Shown one piece after another: positions 48,536-60,792 of a DNA stretch of 64,000 bases (the first letter of the stretch is position 1; each line of letters begins with the position of its first letter). This stretch comes from Sipunculus nudus (taxonomy: Eukaryota; Annelida; Sipuncula; Golfingiida; Sipunculidae), in NCBI GenBank assembly GCA_026874595.1, contig CM049316.1, forward strand, positions 50,534,695-50,598,694, given 5' to 3'. The position numbers and the translations under genes are program-made. The notes beneath the pieces were generated by a model. That model saw nothing but the letters and a program-made list of their open reading frames with translations, was not told the origin of the DNA and did no database searches.

Positions 48536-51125
48536 ACAAGGGACCTATGGGTCACGACGCTCAGCTGTTATATATGATAAAAAAATATTATTTAGAAATG
48601 AGGCACATGCTGGTTTTGTGTGGTAATAAATATAAGCTGTATTATGAGTTGTTGTTGTTTAGCTTATGTATGATTTTGATAGTACCTTTGGAGACAGGGA
48701 AGAGGATTGATTTCATTTATTTTATTAACAAATGGAGTACTACTGTCACACAGATTTTGACTTGGCCATATAACTTATAAGCAGAACATATAATATAAGA
48801 GTTTAACTATTTATTAAAAAAAATTACAAATATTGTCCCAAATATAATTTTAATTAAAAATAATAAGAGAATCATATGATTTTTTAAAATGAAATATAAC
48901 TGATATGATTATTAAAATAATATTACAGAATATATTCATGAATGCATTCATGAATACATTTTGAAAGTATTTGCACGAGTATTCATATACTTTCATTTTT
49001 ACCTGAATTCCCATTCTTTATGCAAGAAATTTTATAATGGAGTACATAATCATATTCGTATTTAAATACAATTACAAAGTATTCGCACCATGTCTGGTAT
49101 TTATTCAGTTTTCACCAAACAAAGATGTTGAGAATCCAGAATATACAAAATTCACACATTTAAATAATGATCATAAGTACCTGGTTTTATGGCCTTTATT
49201 TATATTAAAAAATAACTGTAAAAATTCATTTTGGACTAATTTCACATCAATGTACACACTAGACACAGTAGGAATCTAGATTAATATTATCAACTGCATC
49301 TTTGTCTATCATTAATTTCCTTCATATAATCCCTAATGATTAGTAATGAATAATATGATTTACTTCTTTATCATTAAAATTGAACTGAAAAATGCAATAG
49401 GTGACTGCATGGCGTTATTTGGAATATGTGACATTCTACCCATCGATACAAGATTCTTATATCATCAGTAACTGCAAGTTAATTTTCTGTTATTATAAAC
49501 TAACAAATTCCTTTTCTATTTTTCTTTAATTTGTTATTAAAAACCAATAAAAGTTTATTAATTTATTGTTTATTGTTATGTTGTTGGTTAAAACTACTAG
49601 ATGAGTTGGGTCGGACACCTGGATCAACTGTGGCTGGCCATAACCTGCCTGGATTCTCGCCTCAAGCGTGCATAATTTGATGAAAGGTCAACAAGGTCAA
49701 CAAAGTGGTGACTCAAGAGGGGCTGGAGAGAGCCAAAGTCTGACAGGGTCTCATAAAAAACATTATTAAAAGCTACAATATTTGGCCAATTTCTTTCAGC
49801 TTTCTAAACTAAAAAGCTGAAATCCTTATGTGTGCATGATATGAAAATTATATCAACAGTGCTCACGGGAAACAAACGTGCCATGGTCACAGTTGGGCAA
49901 AATTTAAGGTACTAATTTTATATTTATGCTAATAACTTATAAAATTTGAAAAATTCAGAACTAATTTTGGGTATTCAATTGAATCTTGATTAAATAATGA
50001 CAAAAAAATCTCTAGCTTCAGCAATCCTCTTGTTAAGGGAGTAAATATATTTCTTGATTTTTTACAAAGTGCATTATGTTTGGGCCCATAACTTAAAACA
50101 ATTACGCAATACTGACATCATTCTGGCATGTGCATAGAGAATGAAAAATATGTATATTATTTATGATTAAAGTCAGATCAGTGGTTTTGATATTAGGCAG
50201 TCTTGAAGTGTAACAATGGGTTTTTAATGGAAAAATGAAGTTTTTCATTAATATCTCGAAGGTATTAAGTCCTAGTGACCAAATTCTTGGCATGGTAGGG
50301 GATTTTGGAGAAATCCAACTGTATGCCAAATTTAAGGAACTTAGAGCTGAAGCTCGGGAGCTGAGCTCTAGCAAACTGCATAACACTAGCAATATGTGAC
50401 ATGGTGCTTGAAAACTTGAATAAAATCTACAGTTTTTGATCAACTGGTTTCAAATTATGGTGTTAACAGTTGAAATGCTAACAAAAACATGCAGTGAAAA
50501 TTAAATCCACAGCGGTTACAGCAAAAAAACGTGCCATGGTCAAAGTTGGGCAAAATTTAAGGTACCAATTTTTTATTTTTGCTAATATTTTAAAAAATTT
50601 AAAAGATTTTGATCTTTTTTTGGGTATACAATTTAATTTTGATTAATAAAAGTTATATTACTGGAAAAAAAGTGCTTAGCTTTAACAAGTTTTGTGTTAA
50701 GTGATAAAATTTCTTTCCTGATTATTTACAAAATGCATTATGTTTGGGCCCATAACTTTTTGAAATAATATAATACAGACCTAATTTTTGGCATGTACAT
50801 AGGAATTATATAGAGGATTATATATAGGAAAGATGAGGAAAAACAGATGAGTGGTTTTGATATTAGGCAGTCCTGAAGTGTGAAAATAGGTTTTTAATAA
50901 AAAATTGAGGTTTTTCCTTAATTTCTCAAAGGAATGAAGTCGCAAAGACCCAGTTTTCGGCTTGGTAGGAGATCTTGGGGACATCTAACATTATGCTGAA
51001 TTTTGGATTCCTAGGTCTTACGGTTTCAAAACATGCCACATCTACGGACGGACGGACGGACGGACGGACGGACGACGGACAATGGACCACAACTATAGCT
51101 CAGATGACTTATAGTCAGCTGAGCT
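48536..51125 (+). mobile_element. Complete 2.6-kb H1 element
   Basis: Both termini are present: ACAAGGGACCTATGGGTCAC with CGCTCAGCTG at the 5' end, and the hairpin ending CAGCTGAGC then TAAAA. The body holds two ~660-bp cassettes each introduced by TTTGGGCCCATAACTT and a GACG run (51046-51076). It is very similar throughout to 57854-60472. The longest open frame is 113 residues on the minus strand, unrecognised, so it is non-autonomous. Confidence 0.85.
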
Positions 51126-51799
51126 AAAAAATGAAGGAAATCTGAGATGGTGATGCGGGGAGCCCTGGTTGAGTTGGCATGGAATGACCCAGTGGTCAAA
51201 TATACAATACACATAGATGTAGGCCTACTGAACATTAATCAATGGATATATGTTAAATCTCACAATTGTGTATGGAGTGTTATAATCACAGTTAACTGCA
51301 GGTGCAATCTATGGACTCCACAATGCGTCAGTCACTGAAAAAAAGCAATTGAGGAGTTTATTCTTATGGGCTAGGACTGTCTAAGAACCGATAATGTCGG
51401 CTGCCTAGACATTTACATAATTTGGAGCAATTATAGTATCCGGCCTACATGGACGAGGTTATGGGTGTATACCGACAAACTTAATGTCTAATAATGATGT
51501 TTAGCCTTAGGATTCATACATGGAGAAGTAAGAACGACTGTGAAGTTCGACGGACGTCCGAGGTCCATTTTTCGTGAAAATGCTCCGTGAATGCCTGCTC
51601 TTCCTCCGCTTTTAGCCGGAAACATATTTCCCTGACCAGCCTTCTGTTCACCGCTTTGCAGTGTATTTCGCTGATCATCGCTGCCCTCAAGGCTTCGTCA
51701 AGATCATGTATATCAAATGGTGCCAATACACGCTTTTTAATAGACAAATTTCACTATTAATAATACTAATAATGCGAATATTATTCTTTTTTTTTAAAT
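51126..51799. other. Low-repeat island between H1 and the satellite
   Basis: About 670 bp not matching other repeats here. The 51510-51735 part is noticeably GC-richer and holds the weak exon candidate. Confidence 0.4.
51514..51733 (-). CDS. Weak candidate exon, product unknown
   Basis: A minus-strand open stretch encodes a charged, probably helical segment (APFDIHDLDEALRAAM, then HCKAVNRRLVREICFRLKAE) before a stop at 51514. It looks protein-like in composition and is GC-richer than its surroundings. No ATG opens the frame upstream: an in-frame TGA lies just before it, so a real exon would need an acceptor near 51734 (only a weak AAAAG is available) or start at the internal ATG. The 3' side has a possible donor (GTATGA) at the stop. 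I do not recognise the family; chance or an old pseudogene is possible. Confidence 0.25.
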
Positions 51800-54700
51800 C
51801 TGCTTGATATAAAAAATGTTATAAAATTTTAAATACGCTAAACAACCCATTAAGTTTGGTATCAACGGAAAGTACTTTTCACAGGTAGTCACATGGTATG
51901 AATTTTAGAGTGGCACAAGTGAGCGTTTTACAGAAGTCAAATACGACTTTTATTCAATTTTATTTTAATTTAGCGTGAATTTTAAAGTGTTATAAAATTT
52001 TAATTACGCTAAACAACCCATTAAGTATGGTATCTACGGAAAGTACTTTTTACTGGTAGTCACATGGTATGAAATTTAGAGTGGCACAAGTGAGCATTTT
52101 AGAGCAGTCAAATACGACTTTTATTTAATTTTATTTTAATTTAGCGTGAATTTTAAAGTGATATAAAATTTTAATTACGCTAAACAACCCATCAAGTTTG
52201 GTATCAACGGAAAGTACTTTTAACAGGTAGTCACATGGTATGAATTTTAGAGTGGCACAAGTGAGCGTTTTAGAGCAGTCAAGTACGACTTTTATTCAAA
52301 TTTTTTTTAATTTAGCGTGAATTTTAAAGTATTATACATCTTTTAATATGCTAAACAACCCATCAAGTTTGGTATCAACGGAAAGGACTTTTTACTGGTA
52401 TTCACATGGTATGAATTTTAGAGTGGCACAAGTGTGCGTTTAAGAGCAGTCAGATACGACTATTATTCATTTTTTTTTAAATTTAGCGTGGATTTTAAAG
52501 TGTTATTAGTCTTTAAATACGCTAAACAACCCATCACGTTTGGTATAAACGGAAAGAACTTTTTACTGGTAGTCACATGGTATAACTTTTAGAGTGGCAC
52601 AAGGGACCGTTTTAGAGCAGTAAAGTAAGACTTTTTTTCAAATTTTTTAATTTAGCGTGAATTTTAAAGTATTATACATCTTTAAATACGCTAAACAACC
52701 CATCAAGTTTGGTATCAACGGAAAGGACATTTAACTGGTATTCACATGGTATGAATTTTAGAGTGGCACAAGTGTGCAGTTTAGAGCAGTCAGATATGAC
52801 TATTATTCATTTTTTTAAAATTTAGCGTGAATTTTAAAGTGTTATTTATCTTTAAATACGCTAAACAACCCATCACGTTTCGTATAAACGGAAAGAACTT
52901 TTTACTGGTAGTCACATGGTATGAATTTTAGAGTGGCACAAGTGAGTGTTTTAGAGCAGTCAAATACGACTATTATTCAATTTTATTTTAATTTAGCGTG
53001 AATTTTAAAGTGTTATAAAATATTAATTACGCTAAACAACCCATCAAGTTTGGTATCAACGGAAAGTACTTTTTACTGGTATTCACATGGTATGAATTTT
53101 AGAGTGGCACAAGTAACCGTTTTAGAGCAGTCAAGTACGACTGTTATTATTCATTTTTTTTTAATTTAGCGTCAATTTTAAAGTATTATACATCTTTAAA
53201 TACGCTAAACAACCCATCAAGTTTGGTATCACAGAAAGGACTTTTTACTGGTATTCACATGGTATGAATTTTAGAGTGGCACAAGTGAGTGTTTTAGAGC
53301 AGTCAAATACGACTATTATTCAATTTCATTTTAATTTAGCGTGAATTTTAAAGTGATATAAAATTTTAATTACGCTAAACAACCCATCAAGTTTGGTATC
53401 AACAGAAAGAACTTTTCACTGGTAGTCTTATGGTATGAATTTTAGAGTGGTACAAGTGAGCGTTTTAGTGCAGTCAAGTACGACTTTTATTCAAATTTTT
53501 TAATTTAGCGTGAATTTTAAAGTATTATACATCTTTAAATACGCTAAACAACCCATCAAGTTTGGAATCAACGGAAAGGACTTTTTACTGGTATTCACAT
53601 GGTATGAATTTTAGAGTGGCACAAGTGTGCGTTTTAGAGCAGTCAGATACGACTATTATTCATTTTTTTTTAAATTTAGCGTGAATTTTAAAGTGTTATT
53701 AATCTTTAAATACGCTAAACAACCCATCACGTTTGGTATAAACGGAAAGAACTTTTTACTGGTAGTCACATGGTATGAATTTTAGAGTGGCACAAGTGAC
53801 CGTTTTAGAGCAGTCAGGTACGACTATTATTCAATTTTATTTTAATTTAGCGTGAATTTTAAAGTGTTATAAAATTTTAATTACGCTAAACAACCCATCA
53901 AGTTTGGTATCAACGGAAAGTACTTTTTACTGGTATTCACATGGTATGAATTTTAGAGTGGCACAAGTGAGCGTTTTAGAGCAGTCAGATACGACTATTA
54001 TTAATTATTTTTTTTAATTTAGCGTGAATTTTATAGTATTATACATCTTTAAATACGCTAAAGAACCCATCAAGTTTGGTATCAACGGATGACTTTTCAC
54101 AGGTAGTCACATGGTATGAATTTTAGAGTGGCACAAGTGAGTGTTTTAGAGTAGTCAGATACGACTATTATTCATTTTTTTAATTTAGAGTGAATTTTAA
54201 AGTGTTATTAATCTTTAAATACGCTAAACAACCCTTCACGTTTGGTATAAACGGAAAGAACTTTTTACTGGTAGTCACATGGTATGAATTTTAGAGTGGC
54301 ACAAGTGACCGTTTTAAAGCAGTCAAATACGACTATTATTCAATTTTATTTTAATTTAGCGTGAATTTTAAAGTGTTATAAAATTTTAATTACGCTAAAC
54401 AACCCATCAAGTTTGGTATCAGCGGAAAGTACTTTTTACTGGTATTCACATGGTATGAATTTTAGAGTGGCACAAGTGATCGTTTAAGAGCAGTCAAGTC
54501 GACTATTATTAATTTTTTTTTTTAATTTAGCATGAATTTAAAATATTATACATCTTTAAATATGCTAAACAACCCATCAAGTTTGGTATCAACGGAAAGG
54601 ACTTTTTACTGGTATTCACATGGTATGAATTTTAGAGTGGCACAAGTGTGCGTTTTAGAGCAGTCATATACGACTATTATTCATTTTTTTTAAAATTTAG

Positions 54701-57700
54701 CGTGAATTTTAAAGTGTTATTAATCTTTAAATACGCTAAACAACCCCTCAAGTTTATTATAAACGGAAAGTACTTTTTACTGGTATTCACATGGTATAAA
54801 TTTTAGAGTGGCACAAGTGACCGTTTTAGAGCAGTCAAATGCGACTATTTTTCAATTTTTTTTTTAATTCAGCGTGAATTTTAAAGTGTTTTTTATCTTT
54901 AAATACGCTAAAGAACCCATCAAGTTTGGTATCAACGGAAAGTACTTTTTACTGGTATTCACATCGTATAAATTTTAGAGTGGCGCAAAAAAGCCCTTTA
55001 GAGGTGTTAAATACGACTATTATTCATTTTTTTTTAATTTCGCATGAATTTTAAAGTGTTATATATCTTAAAATACGCTAAAGAACCCATCAAATTTGGT
55101 ATCAAAGGAAAGTACTTTTCACAGGTAGTCACATGGTATGAATTTTAGAGTGGCACAAGTGACCGTTTTAGACCAGTCAAATGCGACTATTATTCATTTA
55201 TTTTTAATTTCGCATGAATTTTAAAGTGTTATATTTCTTAAAATACCCAAAGAACCAATCAAGTTTGGTATCAACGGAAAGTACTTTTTACTGGTATTCA
55301 CATGGGATAAATTTTAGAGTGGCACAAGTGACCGTTTTAGAGCAGTCAAATGAGACTTTTTTTACAATTTTTTTTAATTTTGCGTGAATTTTAAAGTGTT
55401 TTATATCTTAAAATACGCCAAAGAATCCATCCAGTTTGGTATCAACGGAAAGTAGTTTTTACTGGTATTCACATGGGATAAATTTTAGAGTGGCACAAGT
55501 GACCGTTTTAGAGCAGTCAAATACGACTATTATTAAAATTTTCAATTTAGCGTGAATTTTAAAGTGTCATAAAATGTTAGAGACGCTAAAGAACCCATCA
55601 AGTTTGGTATCAACGGAAAGTACTTTTCAAAGGTAGTCACATGGTATGAATTTAAGAGTGGCTCAAGTGACCCTTTTAGAGCAGTCAGATACGACTATTA
55701 TTCATTTATTTTTAATTTCGCATGAATTTTAAAGTATTATACATCTTTAAATAAGCTTAAGAACCCATCATGTTTAGTATAAACGGAAAGAACGTTTTAC
55801 TGGTGGTCACATGGTATGAACTTTAGAGTGGCACAAGTGAGCGTTTTAGAGCAGTCAAATGCGACTATTATTCAATTTCTTTTAATTTAGCGTGAATTTT
55901 AAAGTGTTTTATATCTTTAAATACGCTAAAGAACCCATCAAGTTTGGTATCAACGGAAAGTACTTTTTACTGGAATTCACTTGGTATAAAAATCAGAGTG
56001 GCACAAGTGACCGTTTTAGAGCAGTCAAATGCGACTATTACTCATTTATTTTTAATTTCGCATGAATTTTAAAGTGTTATATATCTTAAAATACGCCAAA
56101 GAACCCATCAAGTTTGTTATCAACGGAAAGTACTTTTTACTGGTATTCACATGGGATAAATTTTAGAGTGGCACAAGTGACCGTTTTAGAGCAGCCAAAT
56201 GCGACTATTATTCAATTTTTTTTTAATTAAGCGTGAATTTTAAAGTGTTTTATATCTTAAAATACGCCAAAGAACCCATCCAGTTTGGTATCAACGGAAA
56301 GTACTTTTCACTGGTAGTCCCATGGTATAAAAATTAGAGTGGCACAAGTGAGCGTTTTAGAGCAGCCTGATACGACTATTATTCATTTTTTTTTAATTTC
56401 CCGTGGATTTTAAAGTGTTATATATATTTAAATACGCTTAACAACTCATCAAGTTTGGTACCAATGGAAAGTACTTTTCACTGGTAGTCACATGGTATAA
56501 AAATTAGAGTGGCACAAGTGAGCATTTTAGAGCAGTCAGATACGACTATTATTCATTTTTTTAAATTTCTCTTGGATTTAAAAGTGTTATATATCTTTAA
56601 ATATTCTCAACAACCCATCAAGTTTGGTATCAACGGAAAGTACTTTTCACTGGTAGTCACATGGTATAAAAATCAGAGTGGCACAAGTGAGCGTTTTAGA
56701 GCAGCTTGATATGACTATTATTCATTTTTTTTAATTTCCCGTGGATTTTAAAGTGTTATATATATTTAAAACGCTTAACAACCCATCAAGTTTGGTATCA
56801 ACGGAAAGTACTTTTCACTGGTAGTCCCATGGTATATAAATTAGAGTGGCACAAGTGAGCATTTTAGAGCAGGCGGATACGACTAATATTCAATTTTTTT
56901 TCAATTTCGCGTTGATTTTAAAGTGTTATATATATTTAAATACGCTTAACAACTCATAAAATTCGGTATCAACGGAAAGTACTTTTCACTGGTAGTCACA
57001 TGGTATAAAAATTAGAGTGGCACAAGTGAGCGTTTTAGAGCAGTCAGATACGACTATTATTCATTTTTTTAATTTCTCTTGGATTTTAAAGTGTTATATA
57101 TCTTAAAATACGCCAAAGAACCCATCAAGTTTGTTATCAACGGAAAGTACTTTTTACTGGTATTCACATGGGATAAATTTTAGAGTGGCACAAGTGAGCG
57201 TTTTAGAGCAGTCAGATACGACTATTATTCATTTTTTTAAATTTCTCTTGGATTTAAAAGTGTTATATATCTTTAAATATTCTCAACAACCCATCAAGTT
57301 TGGTATCAACGGAAAGTACTTTTCACTGGTAGTCACATGGTATAAAAATCAGAGTGGCACAAGTGAGCGTTTTAGAGCAGCTTGATACGACTATTATTCA
57401 TTTTTTTTAATTTCCCGTGGATTTTAAAGTGTTATATATATTTAAAACGCTTAACAACCCATCAAGTTTGGTATCAACGGAAAGTACTTTTCACTGGTAG
57501 TCCCATGGTATATAAATTAGAGTGGCACAAGTGAGCGTTTTAGAGCAGGGGGATACGACTAATATTCAATTTTTTTTTCAATTTCGCGTTGATTTTAAAG
57601 TGTTATATATATTTAAATACGCTTAACAACTCATCAAGTTTGGTATCAACGGAAAGTACTTTTCACTGGTAGTCACATGGTATAAAAATTAGAGTGGCAC

Positions 57701-57853
57701 AAGTGAGCGTTCTAGAGCAGTCAGATACGACTATTATTCATTTTTTTTAATTTCTCTTGGATTTTAAGGTTTTATATATTTTAAAATACGCTAAACAACC
57801 CATCAAGTTTAGTATCAACGGAAAGTACTTTTCACTGGTAGTCCCATGGTATA
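51800..57853 (+). repeat. ~170-bp satellite array, forward orientation
   Basis: About 35 head-to-tail monomers of 170-171 bp (for example CATGG anchors at 51892, 52063, 52234 and 52404). Each contains AACAACCCATCAAGTTTGGT, AACGGAAAGTAC, TCACATGGTAT, AGAGTGGCACAAGTGAGCG and TACGACTATTATTC. The monomers differ by roughly 5-15% by eye. Open frames across monomers (56509-57385) are not genes. Confidence 0.95.
56509..57853 (+). repeat. Four-monomer higher-order duplication in the satellite
   Basis: The block from 56509 repeats about 680 bp later (from 57189) with the same ordered set of monomer variants (AGCAGTC, AGCAGCTTGATA and AGCAGG types), more alike than neighbouring monomers. Confidence 0.75.
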
Positions 57854-60472
57854 ACAAGGGACCTATGGGTCACGACGCTCAGCTGTTATAGATGTTTAAA
57901 AAAATATTATTTAGAAATGAGGCACATGCTGGTTTTGTGTGGTAATAAATATAAGCTGTATTATGAGTTGTTGTTGTTTAGCTTATGTATGATTTTGATA
58001 GTACCTTTGGAGACAGGGAAGAGGATTGATTTCATTTATTTTATTAACAAATGGAGTACTACTGTCACACAGATTTTGACTTGGCCATATAACTTATAAG
58101 GAGAACATATAATATAAGAGTTTAACTATTTATTTAAAAAAATTACAAATATTGTCCCAAATATAATTTTTATTAAAAATAATAAGAGAATCATGTGATT
58201 TTTTAAAATGAAATATAACTGATATGATTATTAAAATAATATTAAAAAATATATTCATGAATGCATTCATGAATACATTTTGAAAGTATTTGCACGAGTA
58301 TTCATATACTTTCATTTTTACCTGAATTCCCATTCTTTATGCAAGAAATTTTATAATGGAGTACATAATCATATTCGTATTTAAATACAATTACAAAGTA
58401 TTTGCACCATGTCTGGTATTTATTCAGTTTTCACCAAACAATGGTGTTGAGAATCCAGAATATACAAAATTCACACATTTAAATAATGATCATAAGTACC
58501 TGGTTTTATGGCTTTTATTTTTATTAAAAAATAACTGTAAAAAATTCATTTTGGACTAATTTCACATCAATGTACACACTAGACACAGTAGGAATCTAGA
58601 TTAATATTATCAACTGCATCTTTGTCTATCATTAATTTCCTTCATATAATCCTTAATGATTAGTAATGAATAATATGATTTACTTCTTTATCATTAAAAA
58701 TGAACTGAAAAATGCCATAGGTGACTGCATGATGTTATTTGGAATATGTGACATTCTACCCATCGATACAAGATTCTTATATCATCAGTAACTGCAAGTT
58801 AATTTCCTGTTATTATAAACTAACAAATTCCTTTTCTATTTTTCTTTAATTTGTTATTAAAAACCAATAAAAATTTATTAATTTATTGTTTATTGTTATG
58901 TTGTTGGTTAAAACTACTAGATGAGTTGGGTTGGACACCTGGATCAACTGTGGCTGGCCATAAGCTGCCTGGATTCTCCCCTCAAGCGTGCATAATTTGA
59001 TGAAAGGTCAACAAGGTCAACATACAGGTGACTCAAGAGGGGCTGGAGAGAGCCAAAGTCTGACAGGGTCTCATAAAAAACATTAATAAAAGCTACAATA
59101 TTTGGCAAATTTCTTTCAGCTTTCGAAACTAAAAAGCTGAAATCCTTATGTGTGCATGATATGAAAATTATATCAACAGTGCTCACGGGAAACAAACGTC
59201 CCATGGTCACAGTTGGGCAAAATTTAAGGTACTAATTTTATATTTATACTAATAACTTATAAAATTTGAAAAATTCAGAACTAATTTTGGGTATTCAATT
59301 GAATCTTGATTAAATAATGTTACATCCCTGACAAAAAAGATCTCTAGCTTCAGCAATGCCCTTGTTAAGGGAGTAAATATATTTCTTGATTTTTTACAAA
59401 GTGCATTATGTTTGGGCCCATAACTTAAAAAAATACACAATACTGACATCATTTCTGGCATGTGCATAGTGAATGTATAGAAAAATATGTATATTATATA
59501 TGATCAAAGTCAAATCAGTGGTTTTGATATTTGGCAGTCTTAAAGTGTAACATTGGGTTTTTAATGGAAAAATGAAGTTTTTCATTGATATCTCGAAGGA
59601 ATTAAGTCCTAGTGACCAAATTCTTGGCATAGTAGGGGATTTTGGAGAAATCTAACTGTATGCCAAATTTAAGGAACTTAGAGCTGAAGCTCGGGAGCTG
59701 AGCTCTAGCAAACTGCATAACACTAGCAATATGTGACATGGTGCTTGAAAACTTAAATAAAATCTACAGTTTTTGATCAACTGGTTTCAAATTTTTGGTG
59801 TTAACAGTTGAAATGCTAACAAAAACATGCTGTGAAAATTAAATCCACAGCAGTTACAGCAAAAAAAACGTGCCATGGTCAAAGTTGGGCCAAATTTAAG
59901 GTACCAATTTTTTATTTTTGCTAATATTTTAAAAAATTTAAAAGATTTTGATCTAATTTTGGGTATACAATTTAATTTTGATTAATAAAAGTAATATTAC
60001 TGTAAAAAAAGTGCTTAGCTTTAACAAGTTTTGTGTAAAGTGATAAAATTTCTTTCCTGATTATTTACAAAATGCATTATGTTTGGGCCCATAACTTTTT
60101 TAAATTAAATAATACAGACCTAATTTCTGGCATGTACATAGGAATTATATAGAGGATTATTTATAGGAAATATGAGGAAAAACAGATGAGTGGTTTTGAT
60201 ATTAGGCAGTCCTAAAGTGTGAAAATAGGTTTTTAATAAAAAATTGAGGTTTTTCCTTAATTTCTCAAAGGAATAAAGTCGCAAAGACCCAGTTTTTGGC
60301 TTGGTAGGAGATCTTGGGGACATCTAACATTATGCTGAATTTTGGATTCCTAGGTCTTACGGTTTCAAAACGTGCCACATCTACGGACGGACGGACGGAC
60401 GGACGTACAGACGGACGGACGACGGACAATGGACCACGACTATAGCTCAGATGACTTATAGTCAGCTGAGCT
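57854..60472 (+). mobile_element. Complete 2.6-kb H1 element inserted in the satellite
   Basis: It starts ACAAGGGACCTATGGGTCAC and ends at the hairpin CAGCTGAGC plus TAAAA. The satellite is interrupted inside CATGGTATAAAAATTAGAG: the left half ends GGTATA and the right half resumes AAATTAGAG, so the insertion fell within an A-run with at most a 2-bp gain. Closely similar to 48536-51125. Confidence 0.88.
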
Positions 60473-60792
60473 AAAAATTAGAGTGGCCCAAGTGAGCGTT
60501 TTAGAGCAGCCTGATACAACTTTTATTCATTTTTTTTAATTTCCCGTGGATTTTAAAGTGTTATATATATTTAAATACGCTTAACAACTCATCAAGTTTG
60601 GTACCAACGGAAAGTACTTTTCACTGGTAGTCACATGGTATGAATTGTAGAGTGGCACAAGTGACCGTTTTAGAGCAGTCAAATGTGACTATTATTCATT
60701 TATTTTAATTTTGCATGAATTTTAAAGTGTTATATATCTTAAAATACGCCAAAGAACCCATCAAGTTTGGTATCAACGGAAAGTACTTTTTA
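60473..60792 (+). repeat. Satellite, forward monomers right of the H1
   Basis: About two monomers, continuing the array after the H1 insertion and ending within GGAAAGTACTTTTTA. Confidence 0.9.

Noticed and set aside
56509-57385. Identical 60-84 residue frames in the satellite
   Set aside because: Satellite monomers with a length compatible with one open register; the identity is due to the 680-bp duplication.
51800-57853. CRISPR-like array
   Set aside because: Regular spacing, but the whole 170-bp unit repeats with no unique spacers; it is a eukaryotic satellite.
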